Assembly: GCA_016934645.1 (NCBI GenBank)
Contig: JAFGSL010000644.1
Span: 1-9,847 of the forward strand
Length of the DNA: 9,847 nt
Direction: 5' to 3'
From: Anaerolineae bacterium
Lineage (GTDB): Bacteria > Chloroflexota > Anaerolineae > B4-G1 > SLSP01
The position numbers were made by a program, and so were the translations under genes. This document shows, one piece after another, positions 1-6,812 of the stretch (positions within the stretch are counted from its first letter, which is position 1; each line of letters starts with the position of its first letter). The notes beneath the pieces were generated by a model, which was given only the letters and a program-made list of their open reading frames with translations, made no database searches and had not been told where the DNA came from.

Positions 1-7
1 CAATAAT

Positions 8-664
8 ATGGAATTGACATGGTATGGTCTGGGCTGTTTCCGCATCGTCGAGCGCGGGTATCCGGCAGTAGTGATGGATCCGTTCAACGAAGAGGAAACC
101 GGTTTGGTTTTACCGCGCAGCCGCGCAGAGATTGTCACCTCAAGCGAGTTGCTTGATGATCCACAGCAAGCGCGTTGGAAGGGTTTGCGCAGTACCTCGC
201 ATACCTTTGCAGGGCCGGGTGAGTACGAAATCGGTGGTTTGTTCATCACTGGTGTGGCGACTTTCCGTGATCGCAAGCGCGGAGCTGAAGCGGGGGCAAA
301 TGTTGTATTTTCTGTGAATGTTAGCGGTGTGGTGGTGTGTCACCTGGGCGAATTAGGACATACGCCCACGCAGACGCAAGTTGAGGCGATGGGATCGGTC
401 AATGTCCTGCTTATCCCAGTAGGCCTTCCTGGCGGTTTGGCTCCCGCAATGGCCTCTGAAATTGTTAGCCTGGTGGAGCCTGACATTGTGGTGCCGATGA
501 ATTACAAGACGCCTGGCCTTAAGCTCACACGCAATCCCGTCAATCGTTTCTTGAAGGAGATGGGAGTCGCGTGGGGCGATCCACAACCCAGTCTGAAAGT
601 GCTTTTGAGTGGCAGTGACGCTGAAGAGACCCAGGTGGTACTCTTGGAGCCACAACAGGGGTAA
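8..664 (+). CDS. UlaG-like metallo-beta-lactamase-fold protein, probably catalytically inactive
   Basis: This 218-residue protein matches in layout the UlaG-like MBL-fold family (short, single-domain, cytoplasmic). Family landmarks remain in order: the N-terminal MELTWYGLGCF strand, MDPF (23-26), the GPGEYEIGGLFITG block (69-82), VVVCHLGELGHTPTQ (108-122), LLIPVG (134-139) and VPMNYKTPG (162-170). In active relatives these carry GHSCF, an HxHxDH motif, GDLGH and MHYKTP. Here the first is GLGCF, the HxHxDH region reads VTSSELLDD (43-51), the Asp of GDLGH is Glu115 and the His of MHYKTP is Asn165. Only His112 and His118 persist, so metal binding and hydrolysis are unlikely. The length is normal and there is no frameshift, so the gene appears maintained with a non-catalytic (binding or structural) role, which I infer. 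The ATG lies 7 bases from the window edge, so its ribosome site cannot be judged. The TPR gene follows 49 bp downstream on the same strand. Confidence 0.85.
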   Translation: MELTWYGLGCFRIVERGYPAVVMDPFNEEETGLVLPRSRAEIVTSSELLDDPQQARWKGLRSTSHTFAGPGEYEIGGLFITGVATFRDRKRGAEAGANVVFSVNVSGVVVCHLGELGHTPTQTQVEAMGSVNVLLIPVGLPGGLAPAMASEIVSLVEPDIVVPMNYKTPGLKLTRNPVNRFLKEMGVAWGDPQPSLKVLLSGSDAEETQVVLLEPQQG

Positions 665-666
665 CG

Positions 667-686
667 ACGTTCAGATGTCTGAACGT
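667..686. repeat. Perfect 9-bp inverted repeat between the MBL-fold and TPR genes
   Basis: ACGTTCAGA (667-675) and TCTGAACGT (678-686) are exact reverse complements separated by TG. The dyad begins two bases after the TAA of the MBL-fold gene and ends 16 bases before the AAGGAGGG ribosome site of the next gene. A partial direct copy, ACGTTCA, recurs at 683-689. It could be an operator for a dimeric regulator or a small hairpin that sets mRNA ends between the two cistrons. No U-run follows, so it is not a good intrinsic terminator. Confidence 0.6.
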
Positions 687-713
687 TCAAACGATTTCTC
701 TCAAGGAGGGACC

Positions 714-1496
714 ATGCAGAAACAGGGACGGTTATTGCTTGTAGGGTTGATTGTGGTGTTGGTGGGCGTTGGCTTGTATTTCGTGCTACAGGCTTCGTCC
801 AAGTCGCAACCAGTGACGATCAATGTGGATGATGCGCAGGCACAGATTGATGCCGGGCAGTATGATGCAGCGCGCGACGCTTTGGAAGAGCTTGTCGCCA
901 CCGACCCCGAGAATGCCGAAGCGCATTTCATGCTCGGTTTGACCTACTTCAACCTGGGTGAATACGACAAAGCAAAGGCGTCATTCTCACAGGCGATGAC
1001 ATTGGAACCGGAGCGCGCCGCCGCGGTGCATCACAACCTGGGTGTGCTGGCGTATCAGACTGGCGAGATGGAAACGGCCGTCGCGGAGTTTAAGGCTGCT
1101 CTGGAGGCTGACCCTAACGATCCCGACAGCCACTATCAGCTCGGTGCGACTTATTTACAGATCGCCATTTCGAATTCTGATCTAATGTATCTGCAGCAAG
1201 CCGAGACTGAGTTTGAGCAGGTGTTGGCATTAGCACCGGGAAAACCCGAGGCTCTCGTGGGGTTGGGAACACTGTACTTGAATCAGAATAGGGCTGCCGA
1301 GGCGATTGACCTTTTGGAGCAGGCTGTACAAAGCAATCCGGAAATGCGTGAAGCCTTGTTTGCCTTGGGAATGGCTTATTTTGCGAGTGGTGACACTGCC
1401 TCGGCAAAGGAAACTCTCCAGAAGTTCCTGGATACACAGCCACCGGAGCAGTGGGCCAATGAAGCTCGAGAGATCATGAACCAGTTGGGGGAGTAG
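714..1496 (+). CDS. Membrane-anchored tetratricopeptide repeat (TPR) protein
   Basis: The product is 260 residues: a short basic N-terminus, one hydrophobic segment (about 7-25), a Ser/Lys/Gln linker, then about six TPR units. Approximate units are 36-67, 68-101, 104-137, 138-177, 178-211 and 212-244. They show the usual helix-turn-helix pattern, for example AEAHFMLGLTYFNLGEYDKA and HHNLGVLAYQTGEMETAVAEF, with repeated DPEN/DPND/NPE turns. The fourth unit carries an insertion of about six residues (ISNSDL). The single helix without a clear cleavage site suggests a membrane anchor with the repeats outside, although an uncleaved signal or inside orientation is possible. TPR domains are protein-binding scaffolds; the partner cannot be named. 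The ATG at 714 is chosen because AAGGAGGG (703-710) precedes it at good spacing. In-frame starts at 609 and 675 would add residues before the hydrophobic segment, and the former would overlap the upstream gene. Confidence 0.88.
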   Translation: MQKQGRLLLVGLIVVLVGVGLYFVLQASSKSQPVTINVDDAQAQIDAGQYDAARDALEELVATDPENAEAHFMLGLTYFNLGEYDKAKASFSQAMTLEPERAAAVHHNLGVLAYQTGEMETAVAEFKAALEADPNDPDSHYQLGATYLQIAISNSDLMYLQQAETEFEQVLALAPGKPEALVGLGTLYLNQNRAAEAIDLLEQAVQSNPEMREALFALGMAYFASGDTASAKETLQKFLDTQPPEQWANEAREIMNQLGE

Positions 1497-1501
1497 GCGA
1501 A

Positions 1502-1531
1502 TTGTACTCGATGGTATGTTCATGGTATAAT
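1502..1531 (+). promoter_or_regulatory. Sigma-70-type promoter with extended -10 element
   Basis: A perfect TATAAT (1526-1531) is preceded by TGG (1523-1525), giving the extended -10 form TGnTATAAT. A weak -35 candidate, TTGTAC (1502-1507), lies 18 bp upstream, which is tolerable because an extended -10 reduces dependence on the -35. Transcription would start near 1538, giving a leader of about 92 nt for the giant secreted protein. The site lies immediately after the TPR stop codon, so the large gene can be expressed independently of the upstream pair. Confidence 0.6.
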
Positions 1532-1598
1532 TATGGTTGGATGGATCTAGAGACTTGCTGTACATCGTTCCGTTTGTTGTTACTTTGATGAGTGTTAA

Positions 1599-1624
1599 TT
1601 TACGAGTCTTGATTTACGAGGAGG
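1599..1624 (+). promoter_or_regulatory. Duplicated TTTACGAG leader motif and Shine-Dalgarno sequence
   Basis: TTTACGAG occurs at 1599-1606 and again at 1613-1620, a 14-base period. The second copy runs into GAGGAGG (1618-1624), which sits 5 bases before the ATG at 1630 and fixes that start. Whether the repeat has a regulatory role or is a short tandem slip cannot be told from one sequence. Confidence 0.5.
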
Positions 1625-1629
1625 TTACG

Positions 1630-4600
1630 ATGGTTAGGGGAGTTCGAGTGTCCTTGGTTTCACACCGCGAGCGTCTGCGGTATGGATTTGGCGCGGTCTG
1701 CATCGGGATAGCCGCGCTGTTGTTCCTGGTATCCTTCCATGGAGGGGCTGCCCAGGGACTGGCCGCGCCGACGGCGCCCACCATCATGAAAAGTAGCGTT
1801 ACATCGATTGACGAAGCCAACAATGCGCTAAGTGATGAGGCTGTAGCCGGCGAGTTGGTCACGGTGACAGTCGTATACAACGTTCCCTCCAGTGAAACAA
1901 TTTACGATGCCTCACTCCGTGTGATGTTGCAGGACGGACTGTACCCCACCGCTTCCAACCCAACCTGGAGTGAAATATATACGGGTACCAGGAGTGAGTT
2001 GCTTCCGTATGAACCATTGATTCCGTATGGACGTAACGGTGCGCTGGTTATCTTCCCGGATGAGCCAATCATCACCGGTACCGATGCAATAACGATGGTT
2101 ATTTATGCTGTCCGTACGCAGTATGAGTATGTCGAGAGTGATGAGATTAGGGATAACACACGTCTTAGAACACAAGCTGTGTTACGCTATTGCGAAACCT
2201 CGGGTTGTACAACAAAGGTAGCTGTCAACGATGACTCGTACGACGCGCAAGTGTACGCAATCCGTCCGGAGATCAGCGCCGCCTGTACTGAAACTTACCT
2301 GGATTCCGCTGGAGTGGGTGCTGGAAATGGCCAAGTGCAATTGAACTTCGCCGGTAATCTAACTGGCCGTCCCGCGGCCTACAATGTTGTCTTCACGGCT
2401 ACTGTCGGTGCTGAATTGACCTATGATGCTTCTAATGGTGGTACGGACAGCCCGGGGCCGGGAGGCGTTACTTACGTTGTCTGGAATAGATCCAGTTTGC
2501 TTGTTGGCGATACATGGCAACCTGTGGTGACGGCGACGTTACCCCTTACTTTTACCATTGGGCGTGAATTCGCCTGTCAGGGCATGGCGACGTACGAGAC
2601 CTTTGCCGGTGATGTGCCCTATGAGGGTAAGTACACGACTACCGGCGAGGAACGAGCATTACATCCTGGTCTCTCTGTTGTGGCAAAGTCATCCCTCCCT
2701 GGAAGCGGCGCAGTGACGATGGGGGATACCGTTACATATACCGTCGTTTTCTGGCAGGGGGCCAACACGTTGCTCCAGGCACCGCAGGTGGTAGATACGC
2801 AGCCGCTAGGATTTCATTACGTTCCCGATACATTTGTCATACAAGGTGCAGATACGATCTCAGTCACCACTTCGCAGGGCACGACTGAGGGCAGTGGCGA
2901 TAACTTACGCCATTATGAGGATTTGAAGTGGACTATGAGTGATCTGTCCCTGATATCGACAGCTCGAGTTGTCACGGCGACCTATGTGGCATTCAATACT
3001 GGGCTGGACTATGACGGTCTTCCAGTGTATTGGTCCGCGGCTGATATTAAAGCCTCTAAAACAACCATCAGTACTTCTAAGACTGGTGCGGTGCTTTCGT
3101 GGACACCGCCTGCCGGTTCGTCGTACAGCGCGGCGGCACGCGCAAACGCCAGCACACTGTATGTGATACAACCGTTTATGGGCGACCACTTCAGCACGCT
3201 GCGCACTGATGGCGGTGAACGCGAGATTGGACAGAGTGTTAACCTCGCAATTCGGTTCCACAATTACGGGGCTGTTATTGGTCAAGCAATTCCTGCGCAT
3301 GAATTGGAAGTTTGTGACACTTTGCCAACCGGCATGACATTTGAGCAGAATAACGGCTGTTTTGTTATCGATAGCACCACACCATGTCCCTTTACCTATA
3401 CGCCGCCGAGTATTGGAGATGAGGGCGTTGTTTGCTGGCAGGTTCCGGCATTGGAGCGGACGACGACTATCTATGAGTTCAAGTATCAAGCCGGCATTGG
3501 TCCCGCAACCATACCCGGCATACACACAAATGGAGCGTACGTTACGACCTACAGCAGTCAGTCGGGTACCGTAGAGGGCGAGCGCGTCTACAGCGAATTC
3601 CCGGAGGCTTTGCCTTCGGCGAACTGTGGTACGACTTGTATGACGATTCTGGGGCTGGAAGGTAACAAGATACCATGGGACGCTCGCGTTGCGCCCGGCG
3701 ACTTGCTCACCTATACGTTGTTGTTCACGGATACCAGTTTGACGAACAACTATACTGGATTGTTGGTTACGGACACCTATGACTCGCTACTCTCGTTTGT
3801 GGACGCTACACCGACGCCTATCAGCCATGATGCTGGAACGCGCACGCTGGTTTGGGACTTGGGCGCGGTGCCCGACGGAGGTAATCAGCAGATTATCCTT
3901 ACGATGCAAGTAGACTCCGAAATCGAGGCGCACTATGCCTTGACCAATACGATGATGTGGGATAGCGATCAGACTACGCCGCACGCGCTCTCCAAAGTTA
4001 CAGAGATAGATGTGGCCGACCTGTATGTGGACATGAGCGGTTCGGAGTTTACCCACGCAGGCGGCGATGTTGTTCTTACGGTAGTTTATTCCAACACTGG
4101 TTCCTGGGACAGTGCCCCGGTTACATTGACGTTGGATTATGGCCCTTACCTTACCTATGTCAGTGCCTCGCCGCTGGCTCCAGTTGCCGGAACACAAGAC
4201 CGGGTTTTTGTGGATACTGTGCCTAATGATGGTGTTAGCAAGACGTTGACCATCAACTTGACTACGAATGCTCCATTGCCCTATACACTGGAGGAGATTG
4301 TTAGCACGGTAACGCTTGCCAGTTCTGGAGCACCTTCACAGGCTGATGTGTGGACAACGACCTTGCAGCGACCTGTGTTCTCGTTCCAAAAGATGGGGCC
4401 ATCAGTAGCCGCGATGCCGCCGGATGGGACGATGCTGTATACTTTTGAGCTTGTCAATACGGGTGACTACACGGCGACTAATCTGGTTATCACGGATACC
4501 TGGGATGCCGCCACTAGCTTCCGGACTAGTGCTGGTTGGACACCAGATGGCAGTGGAATGTATGCTACCTATGCTATTCCCTCTCTTGCGCCCGGAGCAA

Positions 4601-6264
4601 CGGCGACGGTTAATCCATTGACGGTCCAGGTTGACAGCTTGGAAGATAGCTATCTGAATCAGGCTGATCTGCAATCTACCCAAACTACCAGTCAGCATAC
4701 TGAATTGGAGATCTGGTCTCACAGTATTGCTCTGGCTAAGACAGCCTATCCAGATCCGGCTTTCCCTGGACGCGTGTTAACATATACGCTCTACTACACC
4801 AATACCGGTGGCGGCATCGTCAACGCAGTTGTCATTGACACACTGCCCGATGGGTTTAGCTTTGGGGACCAATCAACAGCCAATGCTTCGGGTTGTAGTA
4901 CGGGTTGGAGTTTTGATCATACTGATCCTTATGCCACCTGGAGTTGTACTGCGTTGTTGCAGAATGCCACCGGCTACTTCCAAATTTGGGGTGTGGTGAC
5001 GGCAGAGGAAAACACGGAGCTTGTGAATATGGCTCAGAGTGATGGCGCGGATGTTCCTACTCGTCCTATGGATGAGCCATTGCGCACACTCGTGGCACGG
5101 CCCTGGTTGCGTGTGGACAAGGCTGGCGTGCCTACACATCCCGTCGCGCCTGACGACTACATCACCTACACGCTCACCTATGAGAACTACGGCTCCTATA
5201 CTGCCTACGACGTCGTCGTCAAGGATGAACTGCCCGGGGAACTTACCTTTGCTGGTTGTGACCATGGCTGTACGCACGATGTGGGTCTGGTTTCCTGGTT
5301 GATCGGTGAGGTGCCCGTAGATACTACCGGTGAAGTGGTCGTTTATGCTACGGTCAATGCCGGGACGGGCGGGCAGACCGCAGTAAACTCTAACTACACG
5401 ATTGAGAATGCGACGGTCTGGCAGGAGTTGCTTCCATCTGAGACAGAGAAGGGTGACCCGGTCAACACGACCATCCTGGATCCACAACTCACCTTGACGA
5501 AAGCGGCTGCACCGACGGTGGTGCAGAATTATAATGATACGATTGTATATACGATCACCTATGCGAATACCGGTGGTGGCCTGTTGCACAACGTGGCAAT
5601 CACGGATGAGTTGGACATCTATACCTCGTTTACCTCCGCCCCCGCAGGCTGTGTCCATGACGATGCCGCCGCCGGTGGTACCGTCGTCTGCCAGCTTGGC
5701 GACTTGGCGAACGGTGAAAGCCGTCAGATCGTCATTCGCGTGCGTGTGTTGCCGGGTTTGACTGCCGGTGATACGATTCCAAACCAGGCCCAAGGTAGGA
5801 CGGATGAGGCTCCGCTGACTTCCAGCAACACGACGACGGTCTGGTATCAGGTAGCCGCCTATCCTGAAATCGTGTTGACACCCATGTTCTTCGATAAGTC
5901 CGCTAGTGAAGGCTCACCAGTAATCGAGGATACGTTGACGGTGAGTAACGAGGGCGATGCTGACCTGCTCTGGAGCGCTGAGGTGATGACGCCAACTGAG
6001 GCCACTTGGCTGCGGATCTCGGTTGGTGGTGGAGATCCTGACACGATAATCTTGCCACGAACGACCGCGCCGGGTGGGAGCACGGATGTGACCGTTTACT
6101 TCGATCCCACCGGTCTTTCAGCAGTGATCCGGGACTACACCGGCTGGCTACGCATTCTCAGCAACGATGAAGATGAGGCTGAAGTACTCGTTCCGGTTAC
6201 CTTCACCATCGTAATGTCTGATTACTACATCTACCTGCCGTTGGTGCTTAGGAACTATCAATAG
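1630..6264 (+). CDS. Giant exported DUF11-repeat protein with BACON/Hydin-like end and IYLPLVLRN C-terminus
   Basis: The product has 1544 residues. A basic N-region (RHR-rich, 1-18), hydrophobic core (about 20-36) and small-residue AAQGLAAP stretch form a signal peptide, with cleavage around 43-46. The mature chain is a string of Ig-like beta-sandwiches of the DUF11/conserved-repeat type, with starts near residues 51, 343, 517, 672, 797, 916, 1032, 1159 and 1286. Several have the signature TYTLxYxNTG, then a V(I/V)xDxLP segment, then a W-LG/W-IG strand; examples are TYTLYYTNTGGG, TYTLTYENYG and VYTITYANTGGG. The four N-terminal modules are more divergent. Residues about 1408-1528 form a different sandwich (LTVSNEGDADLLWSA, ending VPVTFTI), like BACON or ASPM/SPD-2/Hydin domains. 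The chain ends YYIYLPLVLRNYQ (1532-1544). There is no LPXTG, no terminal membrane helix and no catalytic motif, so a structural or adhesive surface or extracellular role is inferred. The start at 1630 follows GAGGAGG; an upstream in-frame start at 1537 would prepend 31 residues ahead of the signal peptide. Confidence 0.88.
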   Translation: MVRGVRVSLVSHRERLRYGFGAVCIGIAALLFLVSFHGGAAQGLAAPTAPTIMKSSVTSIDEANNALSDEAVAGELVTVTVVYNVPSSETIYDASLRVMLQDGLYPTASNPTWSEIYTGTRSELLPYEPLIPYGRNGALVIFPDEPIITGTDAITMVIYAVRTQYEYVESDEIRDNTRLRTQAVLRYCETSGCTTKVAVNDDSYDAQVYAIRPEISAACTETYLDSAGVGAGNGQVQLNFAGNLTGRPAAYNVVFTATVGAELTYDASNGGTDSPGPGGVTYVVWNRSSLLVGDTWQPVVTATLPLTFTIGREFACQGMATYETFAGDVPYEGKYTTTGEERALHPGLSVVAKSSLPGSGAVTMGDTVTYTVVFWQGANTLLQAPQVVDTQPLGFHYVPDTFVIQGADTISVTTSQGTTEGSGDNLRHYEDLKWTMSDLSLISTARVVTATYVAFNTGLDYDGLPVYWSAADIKASKTTISTSKTGAVLSWTPPAGSSYSAAARANASTLYVIQPFMGDHFSTLRTDGGEREIGQSVNLAIRFHNYGAVIGQAIPAHELEVCDTLPTGMTFEQNNGCFVIDSTTPCPFTYTPPSIGDEGVVCWQVPALERTTTIYEFKYQAGIGPATIPGIHTNGAYVTTYSSQSGTVEGERVYSEFPEALPSANCGTTCMTILGLEGNKIPWDARVAPGDLLTYTLLFTDTSLTNNYTGLLVTDTYDSLLSFVDATPTPISHDAGTRTLVWDLGAVPDGGNQQIILTMQVDSEIEAHYALTNTMMWDSDQTTPHALSKVTEIDVADLYVDMSGSEFTHAGGDVVLTVVYSNTGSWDSAPVTLTLDYGPYLTYVSASPLAPVAGTQDRVFVDTVPNDGVSKTLTINLTTNAPLPYTLEEIVSTVTLASSGAPSQADVWTTTLQRPVFSFQKMGPSVAAMPPDGTMLYTFELVNTGDYTATNLVITDTWDAATSFRTSAGWTPDGSGMYATYAIPSLAPGATATVNPLTVQVDSLEDSYLNQADLQSTQTTSQHTELEIWSHSIALAKTAYPDPAFPGRVLTYTLYYTNTGGGIVNAVVIDTLPDGFSFGDQSTANASGCSTGWSFDHTDPYATWSCTALLQNATGYFQIWGVVTAEENTELVNMAQSDGADVPTRPMDEPLRTLVARPWLRVDKAGVPTHPVAPDDYITYTLTYENYGSYTAYDVVVKDELPGELTFAGCDHGCTHDVGLVSWLIGEVPVDTTGEVVVYATVNAGTGGQTAVNSNYTIENATVWQELLPSETEKGDPVNTTILDPQLTLTKAAAPTVVQNYNDTIVYTITYANTGGGLLHNVAITDELDIYTSFTSAPAGCVHDDAAAGGTVVCQLGDLANGESRQIVIRVRVLPGLTAGDTIPNQAQGRTDEAPLTSSNTTTVWYQVAAYPEIVLTPMFFDKSASEGSPVIEDTLTVSNEGDADLLWSAEVMTPTEATWLRISVGGGDPDTIILPRTTAPGGSTDVTVYFDPTGLSAVIRDYTGWLRILSNDEDEAEVLVPVTFTIVMSDYYIYLPLVLRNYQ

Positions 6265-6281
6265 TACGTATGGGTTTCTGT

Positions 6282-6311
6282 GTCCCTGGGTCGTGTACAC
6301 GGCCCAGGGAC
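6282..6311 (+). promoter_or_regulatory. Strong hairpin between the giant gene and the 102-residue gene
   Basis: GTCCCTGGG (6282-6290) pairs perfectly with CCCAGGGAC (6303-6311). The loop contains the palindrome CGTGTACACG (6292-6301), which can extend the stem through a U-G pair to a GUAC tetraloop. It begins 17 bases after the stop of the giant gene and ends about 20 bases before the next ribosome site. The sequence after it (GTTCAAAGGTTCTT) is not a true U-run, so efficient rho-independent termination is doubtful. An mRNA 3'-end stabiliser or partial terminator is the likelier reading. Confidence 0.6.
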
Positions 6312-6341
6312 GTTCAAAGGTTCTTCCTGGATGAGGTTATG

Positions 6342-6650
6342 ATGAATACGCCGGTCAAGCTGATGATGACCTGGGATATCAAGCCTGGAAACGAGAAAAA
6401 ATACTTCGCGTTTATCTCGCAGGAGTTCCCCACTATTTTGCAGGATGCGGGGCTTCAGTTGAGCGATGCCTGGTACACGGTCTACGGTGCATGGCCGCAA
6501 ATCAGTATGGGTTTTGTGAGCGAGGATATACAGGTCATCAAGGATTTCCTGGCTTCTGAACTGTGGCTCGGTTTGAAGCATCGTCTGTTAGCGTACATTC
6601 AGGGATATCAGCAGAAGATCGTTCCTGCGCGCGGCGGCTTCCAAATCTGA
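6342..6650 (+). CDS. Conserved hypothetical protein, dimeric alpha/beta-barrel-like (102 aa)
   Basis: The function is unknown. The predicted order of elements is beta (KLMMTWDI, 6-13), helix (17-37), beta (DAWYTVYG, 42-49), beta (QISMGFVS, 53-60), a long helical stretch (61-89) and a last strand (QKIVPA, 91-96). This is the ferredoxin-like pattern of dimeric alpha/beta-barrel proteins (NIPSNAP and EthD-like folds). I recall similar short Chloroflexota proteins with the MTWDI, DAWYTVYG and KIVPA landmarks, but did not check by search. There is no signal peptide or membrane segment, so it is cytoplasmic. The second of two adjacent ATGs (6339, 6342) is chosen because GAGG (6333-6336) is five bases upstream of it. 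An in-frame start at 6270 would place the coding sequence across the strong hairpin and lacks a ribosome site. Two tandem terminators follow. Confidence 0.75.
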   Translation: MNTPVKLMMTWDIKPGNEKKYFAFISQEFPTILQDAGLQLSDAWYTVYGAWPQISMGFVSEDIQVIKDFLASELWLGLKHRLLAYIQGYQQKIVPARGGFQI

Positions 6651-6654
6651 AGCG

Positions 6655-6705
6655 TTTGTCGTGCGCGCTTTGGCGCGTGTTGAGCGCTGAAGCGCCTACT
6701 ACGAG
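6655..6705. repeat. GC-rich patch of short nested palindromes, possible interspersed repeat
   Basis: Directly after the 102-residue gene the sequence becomes rich in GCGC words: CGCGC-TTTG-GCGCG (6664-6677) and GCGCT-GA-AGCGC (6684-6695), ending GCCTACTACGAGC. It codes for nothing recognisable. The palindromic words suggest a small dispersed repeat in the intergenic gap, but only one copy is in view. Confidence 0.35.
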
Positions 6706-6713
6706 CATATTTC

Positions 6714-6746
6714 ACGGTCCCCACAAGACGTGGGGACCGTTTCTAT
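6714..6746 (+). terminator. Rho-independent terminator, first of a tandem pair
   Basis: ACGGTCCCCAC (6714-6724) pairs perfectly over 11 bp with GTGGGGACCGT (6730-6740) around an AAGAC loop, followed by the U-rich tail TTTCTATT. It lies 63 bases after the stop of the 102-residue gene. It may also act on the opposite strand for the convergent gene ending at 6813, where the bases after the stem read GAAATATG, a poorer tail. Confidence 0.8.
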
Positions 6747-6750
6747 TGCT

Positions 6751-6786
6751 GGGGCAGGGAAATTTGTTGGTTTCTCTCCCCTTTTT
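6751..6786 (+). terminator. Second intrinsic terminator, back to back with the first
   Basis: GGGG (6751-6754) and AGGGAAA (6756-6762) pair with TTTCTCT (6771-6777) and CCCC (6778-6781). There is one bulged C and one G-U pair, with the loop TTTGTTGG between the arms. A run of five T residues (6782-6786) follows at once. It would catch read-through of the first terminator before polymerase enters the convergent gene as antisense. Confidence 0.65.
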
Positions 6787-6812
6787 CCGTCTACTGTTTA
6801 CCGTCTACGTAT

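Noticed and set aside
609..713. N-terminal extension of the TPR protein to an upstream in-frame ATG at 609 or 675.
   Set aside because: The 609 start lies inside the MBL-fold gene and neither has a ribosome site as good as AAGGAGGG before 714. The extension would also displace the hydrophobic anchor from the N-terminus.
1537..1629. N-terminal extension of the giant protein to an ATG at 1537.
   Set aside because: It would begin at the inferred transcription start, has no ribosome site, and puts 31 residues before a good signal peptide; GAGGAGG precedes the 1630 ATG.
2905..3525. A 206-codon minus-strand open frame within the giant gene.
   Set aside because: Shadow of the plus-strand coding sequence, with no ribosome site or domain signal.
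4873..5793. A 306-codon open frame on the minus strand inside the giant gene.
   Set aside because: It is antisense to conserved DUF11 modules, has a composition typical of a shadow frame (many Arg, His, Ile) and shows no recognisable motif.
6714..6740. Reading the 11-bp hairpin as a phage attachment site or recombination site.
   Set aside because: A stem, short loop and U-rich tail after a stop codon are fully explained by intrinsic termination, and no integrase is present.
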